A stretch of 8,218 bases of DNA from Chloroflexota bacterium (GTDB lineage Bacteria > Chloroflexota > Ktedonobacteria > Ktedonobacterales > Ktedonobacteraceae), in assembly GCA_021828635.1 (NCBI GenBank), contig JAJZEJ010000166.1:1-8218 (forward strand), given 5' to 3'. The notes below the pieces were generated by a model that saw nothing but the letters and a program-made list of their open reading frames with translations, did no database searches and had not been told where the DNA came from. Position numbers and translations under genes: made by a program. Positions 6,793 to 8,218 of this stretch are shown here, piece after piece. Each line of letters starts with the position of its first letter. Position 1 is the first letter of the stretch.

Positions 6793-7552
6793 TAGGGAGC
6801 CGCCCAGCACCCTAAAGAAGATAACGCACGAATCGTGTGAAGAGTAGGTGGGAAAAGACTCCCAAGAATGGGACGAGCATCCTCCCACAACCGACTGATC
6901 GCCCACCGTAATCGGTAAAGCGGTGCCTCCACTTCTTGGCACCGTTTTCCGGTTCGGTGGCATTTGAGGTGCAAAACAGCTTTTACAAGGTCTTTGTGCA
7001 AAGGTTCAAGAAGAAAGAGCAGAAAGGTATACACAATCGTGACTATCGCAAGCAGTTTGAGACGATTTTCAAAGTCCCACAGACGGGGACTTTCCATCGC
7101 CAACTCGCATTTTCCATAGCGAAAACAGGTTTCAATCTTCCAACGCCGCCGATAGGCAAAGACGATTTCCCATGCCTGTCTTTCTGTTTTGACCGGTTCG
7201 TTAACTTTTTCTCTTCCCCTTGTGCATTGAAGAAGAAATGCCCCTTTTTCCAGCGAATCACAAAACGTACTTTTACGTGTTGAAGAAGCTGTATCCACGG
7301 GCCTGATGCATATCCATCATACCCCTCCATAGACGCGCCAAGTTCGCTTCACTGCAATCCTTGTTTCATATTCCTGAAACGAAGAATGGCGACACAACAC
7401 TGTACAAACGTTCGTACTAGCCTCTTATCCAGCAACTGATCTAAAACAAACAGAAGCGGAGCAAGATAGGTTTCGAGCAATTGCACCAGTTCCTGCGAGA
7501 GTTGCTGGCTCTCTTGTGAACTTTTTTGAAGTATGTCATACTTGCTTTGCAT
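6792..7552 (-). pseudogene. IS4-family DDE transposase, disrupted
   Basis: The N-terminal part runs from ATG 7552 (67 codons, including LLDKRLVRTF and ILRFRN) to an in-frame TGA at 7349-7351. The same frame then continues with SELGA, GYASGPW and VRFVIRWKKG to about 7200. The C-terminal part continues one frame away from about 7199 to the TAA at 6792, with the IS4 signature Y-2-R-3-E-6-K complete in YRRRWKIETCFRYGK; its catalytic Glu codon is at 7131-7133. The total is about 250 codons against the usual 350-480. The stretch expected between SELGA and GYASGPW, which carries the first catalytic Asp, is missing, and more seems lost before the frameshift. The frameshift fits loss of one 4-nt unit near 7195-7205 (LTN joined to EPV), inferred from remembered relatives. 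AGGAGG at 7565-7570 is the ribosome-binding site, 12 nt before the ATG. Not functional. Confidence 0.88.
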
Positions 7553-7562
7553 CGATGTTTCT

Positions 7563-7617
7563 GACCTCCTGAGCAAGACCTGTCGTTTTCTTTTTCAACA
7601 GTCTAACCCAGGAGGTC
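7563..7617 (-). promoter_or_regulatory. Long-range hairpin that sequesters the transposase ribosome-binding site
   Basis: GACCTCCTG (7563-7571) is perfectly complementary to CAGGAGGTC (7609-7617). Inside it, AGAC and TGT (7576-7579, 7581-7583) pair with ACA and GTCT (7598-7604) around one bulged base. In minus-strand RNA the 3' arm contains the AGGAGG Shine-Dalgarno, so the folded form would block transposase translation. The 5' arm lies upstream of the predicted internal transcription start (near 7593), so only transcripts entering from outside would fold this way. Known insertion sequences such as IS10 and IS50 use this logic to avoid activation by read-through. Confidence 0.6.
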
Positions 7618-7628
7618 TGGTTTGCCAA
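7600..7628 (-). promoter_or_regulatory. Internal promoter of the transposase
   Basis: On the minus strand TTGGCA (7623-7628, five of six) and TAGACT (7600-7605, four of six) are 17 nt apart. Transcription would begin near 7593, about 40 nt before the ATG at 7552, leaving the AGGAGG at 7565-7570 in the leader. The match is moderate, as is usual for transposase promoters. Confidence 0.45.
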
Positions 7629-7678
7629 GTCCTCACTTTTCCGGCCTTTCCTTCTTCGTAAGGCTTGGCAGGTTTCCC

Positions 7679-7699
7679 AAAAATTCGGGATGACTCATA
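7679..7699 (-). repeat. Right terminal inverted repeat of the insertion sequence
   Basis: This is the exact reverse complement of 6772-6792 over 21 bases (19 without the flanking TA). It contains ATGACT at 7690-7695, which can act as the -35 box of the neighbouring rightward promoter. Confidence 0.9.
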
Positions 7700-7718
7700 T
7701 ATGAATCTGTGATATAGT
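7690..7718 (+). promoter_or_regulatory. Hybrid promoter formed by the IS end and flanking DNA
   Basis: ATGACT (7690-7695, four of six) lies inside the right terminal repeat, and after 17 nt TATAGT (7713-7718, five of six) lies in flanking DNA. The -10 is preceded by TGA, an extended -10 TGn motif that can compensate for a weak -35. Transcription would start near 7725, about 32 nt before the ATG at 7757. This would serve the zinc-finger gene and probably the sugar kinase behind it. Confidence 0.5.
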
Positions 7719-7756
7719 ACAGGAAAATGTATCAGGAGCGAACGCAGAGGCCAATC

Positions 7757-7984
7757 ATGCAGTGTACCATCTGCCAATATGGAGAAACTGAACCAGGAAC
7801 CACGACAGTCACATTGACTAGAGACGATGCAACAATTGTCATTCGTGATGTTCCTGCCCAAATCTGTGCAATCTGTGGTGAAGAATATGTGGATGCAGCA
7901 ACAGGCAAACGGCTTTCTCAGATTGCCGAAACAGCTTTGAGCGAGGGCGTACAGGTGGATGTACGACGCTATAAGGCTGCGTAG
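7757..7984 (+). CDS. YgiT-type zinc-finger protein (MqsA N-terminal-like, antitoxin-type)
   Basis: 75 aa. Two CxxC pairs, C3/C6 and C37/C40, form the zinc site, with the family's typical GTTTVTL (14-20) and VPAQIC..CGEEYV (32-45) segments. The C-terminal part (50-70) is a short helix and strand. This corresponds to the zinc domain of MqsA without its DNA-binding HTH domain; such stand-alone proteins are often the antitoxin-like partner of a small toxin (for example a DUF4258 protein) encoded just upstream. Here the upstream DNA is the insertion-sequence remnant and no toxin gene is visible, so it looks orphaned. ATG 7757 is chosen over the in-frame ATG 7727: it has AGAGG with 6 nt spacing, it starts the family-typical MxCxxC, and 7727 would be almost leaderless. 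The gene ends with three tandem stops, TAG TGA TAA (7982-7990). The sugar kinase follows after 39 nt. Confidence 0.88.
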   Translation: MQCTICQYGETEPGTTTVTLTRDDATIVIRDVPAQICAICGEEYVDAATGKRLSQIAETALSEGVQVDVRRYKAA

Positions 7985-8023
7985 TGATAATTCCAAACGT
8001 CTAAGGAAGGGTAGGCAAGATTC

Positions 8024-8218
8024 ATGGGAATCGTGGTTGTTCTTGGCAGCATCATCACCGATCTCGTCGCACGCGCACCACGTCTACCTCAGCCGGGCGA
8101 GTCGCTGATCGGCGATGATTTCGCCACGTATCTGGGCGGCAAAGGCATCAATCAGGCCATCGCCGCCGCACGCCTGGGGGCGCGAGTGACTATGATCGGT
8201 AGCGTTGGCACCGACGCT
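8024..8218 (+). CDS. Ribokinase-type PfkB carbohydrate kinase, N-terminal part (cut by window end)
   Basis: The frame from ATG 8024 is open for 65 codons to the window edge. It begins MGIVVVLGSIITDLV, the first strand of the PfkB fold with its substrate-contacting Asp (D13), and continues with the sugar-binding signature LGGKGINQA (37-45), then AAARLGA and MIGSVGTDA, as in ribokinases (family form GGKGANQA). Full-length members have about 300 residues and phosphorylate ribose or a related sugar or nucleoside with ATP in the cytoplasm; the exact substrate cannot be told from this part. AAGGAAGGGTAGG lies 8-20 nt upstream as the likely ribosome-binding region. It follows the zinc-finger gene by 39 nt without a terminator, so both may share the hybrid promoter at 7690-7718. 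Confidence 0.9.
   Translation, partial: MGIVVVLGSIITDLVARAPRLPQPGESLIGDDFATYLGGKGINQAIAAARLGARVTMIGSVGTDA

Larger units (their letters stand above)
6772..7699 (-). mobile_element. Decayed IS4-type insertion sequence
   Basis: The element is bounded by matching terminal inverted repeats at 6772-6792 and 7679-7699 and carries one disrupted transposase gene on the minus strand. The minimal limits are 6774-7697 with a TA at each outer side (6772-6773 and 7698-7699), which could be a 2-bp target duplication; since TA is its own complement it also lengthens the repeat. IS4-family elements usually make longer duplications, and none is visible. At about 0.93 kb with a broken gene it cannot move by itself, but its ends look intact and could be used by a related transposase elsewhere in the genome. 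The 127 nt between the transposase start and the right repeat hold its promoter and a regulatory hairpin. Confidence 0.88.

Noticed and set aside
7195..7213. Programmed -1 frameshift in the transposase at the A-run GAAAAAG
   Set aside because: The heptamer is not a standard slippery site, the frame change is better explained by loss of four bases further on, and the gene also has a stop codon and deletions.
6936..7283. 115-codon plus-strand frame within the insertion sequence
   Set aside because: It is antisense to the IS4 signature region of the transposase.
7623..7670. TGCCAAG/CTTGGCA inverted repeat (7623-7629, 7664-7670)
   Set aside because: Only 7 bp with a 34-nt spacer and no functional context beyond overlap with the transposase -35 box; it may be chance.
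7595..7996. 133-codon minus-strand frame
   Set aside because: It is antisense to the recognisable zinc-finger gene and runs across the insertion-sequence end; its composition is not that of a known family.

Overview
The window looks like a piece of a Chloroflexota chromosome, most likely class Ktedonobacteria (Ktedonobacter/Dictyobacter-like). This rests on moderate GC content, very large Ser/Thr kinases that begin with a zinc ribbon and carry a solute-binding domain outside the membrane, and an IS4-type transposase remnant of the kind common in those genomes. It is inferred from family knowledge, not from a database search.

Layout. Positions 16-5720 (minus strand) hold two tandem paralogous transmembrane receptor kinases of 956 and 915 aa. 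Each has the order zinc ribbon, PknB-like kinase, Pro/Gln-rich linker, one membrane helix, short juxtamembrane motif, TPR-like helices, branched-chain-amino-acid-type periplasmic binding domain. The upstream copy (2973-5720) has a good promoter at 5758-5786. A weaker palindromic leader lies between the two genes. Positions 5825-5893 form a strong hairpin terminator that ends a second minus-strand operon (5906-6618) and insulates the kinases from it. That operon encodes a small soluble 81-aa protein ending in Gly-Gly and a 150-aa protein with an N-terminal membrane anchor, driven from a promoter at 6720-6748.

Positions 6772-7699 are a decayed insertion sequence with near-perfect 19-21 bp terminal inverted repeats. 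Its IS4-type transposase gene has an in-frame stop, a frameshift and internal deletions, but its expression-control region is still legible: an internal promoter, and a long-range hairpin that would hide the transposase ribosome-binding site only in read-through transcripts. On the other side of the element, reading rightwards, are a YgiT-type zinc-finger protein (7757-7984) with no visible toxin partner and the start of a ribokinase-type PfkB sugar kinase (8024 to the window edge). The -35 box of the likely promoter for this pair lies inside the right terminal repeat of the insertion sequence, so the element may now drive these genes.

Functional picture (inference). The two kinases would bind a small ligand, perhaps an amino acid or related solute, outside the cell and signal through Ser/Thr phosphorylation inside. 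No transporter permease or obvious kinase substrate is encoded in the window. No tRNA, rRNA or CRISPR array was seen.
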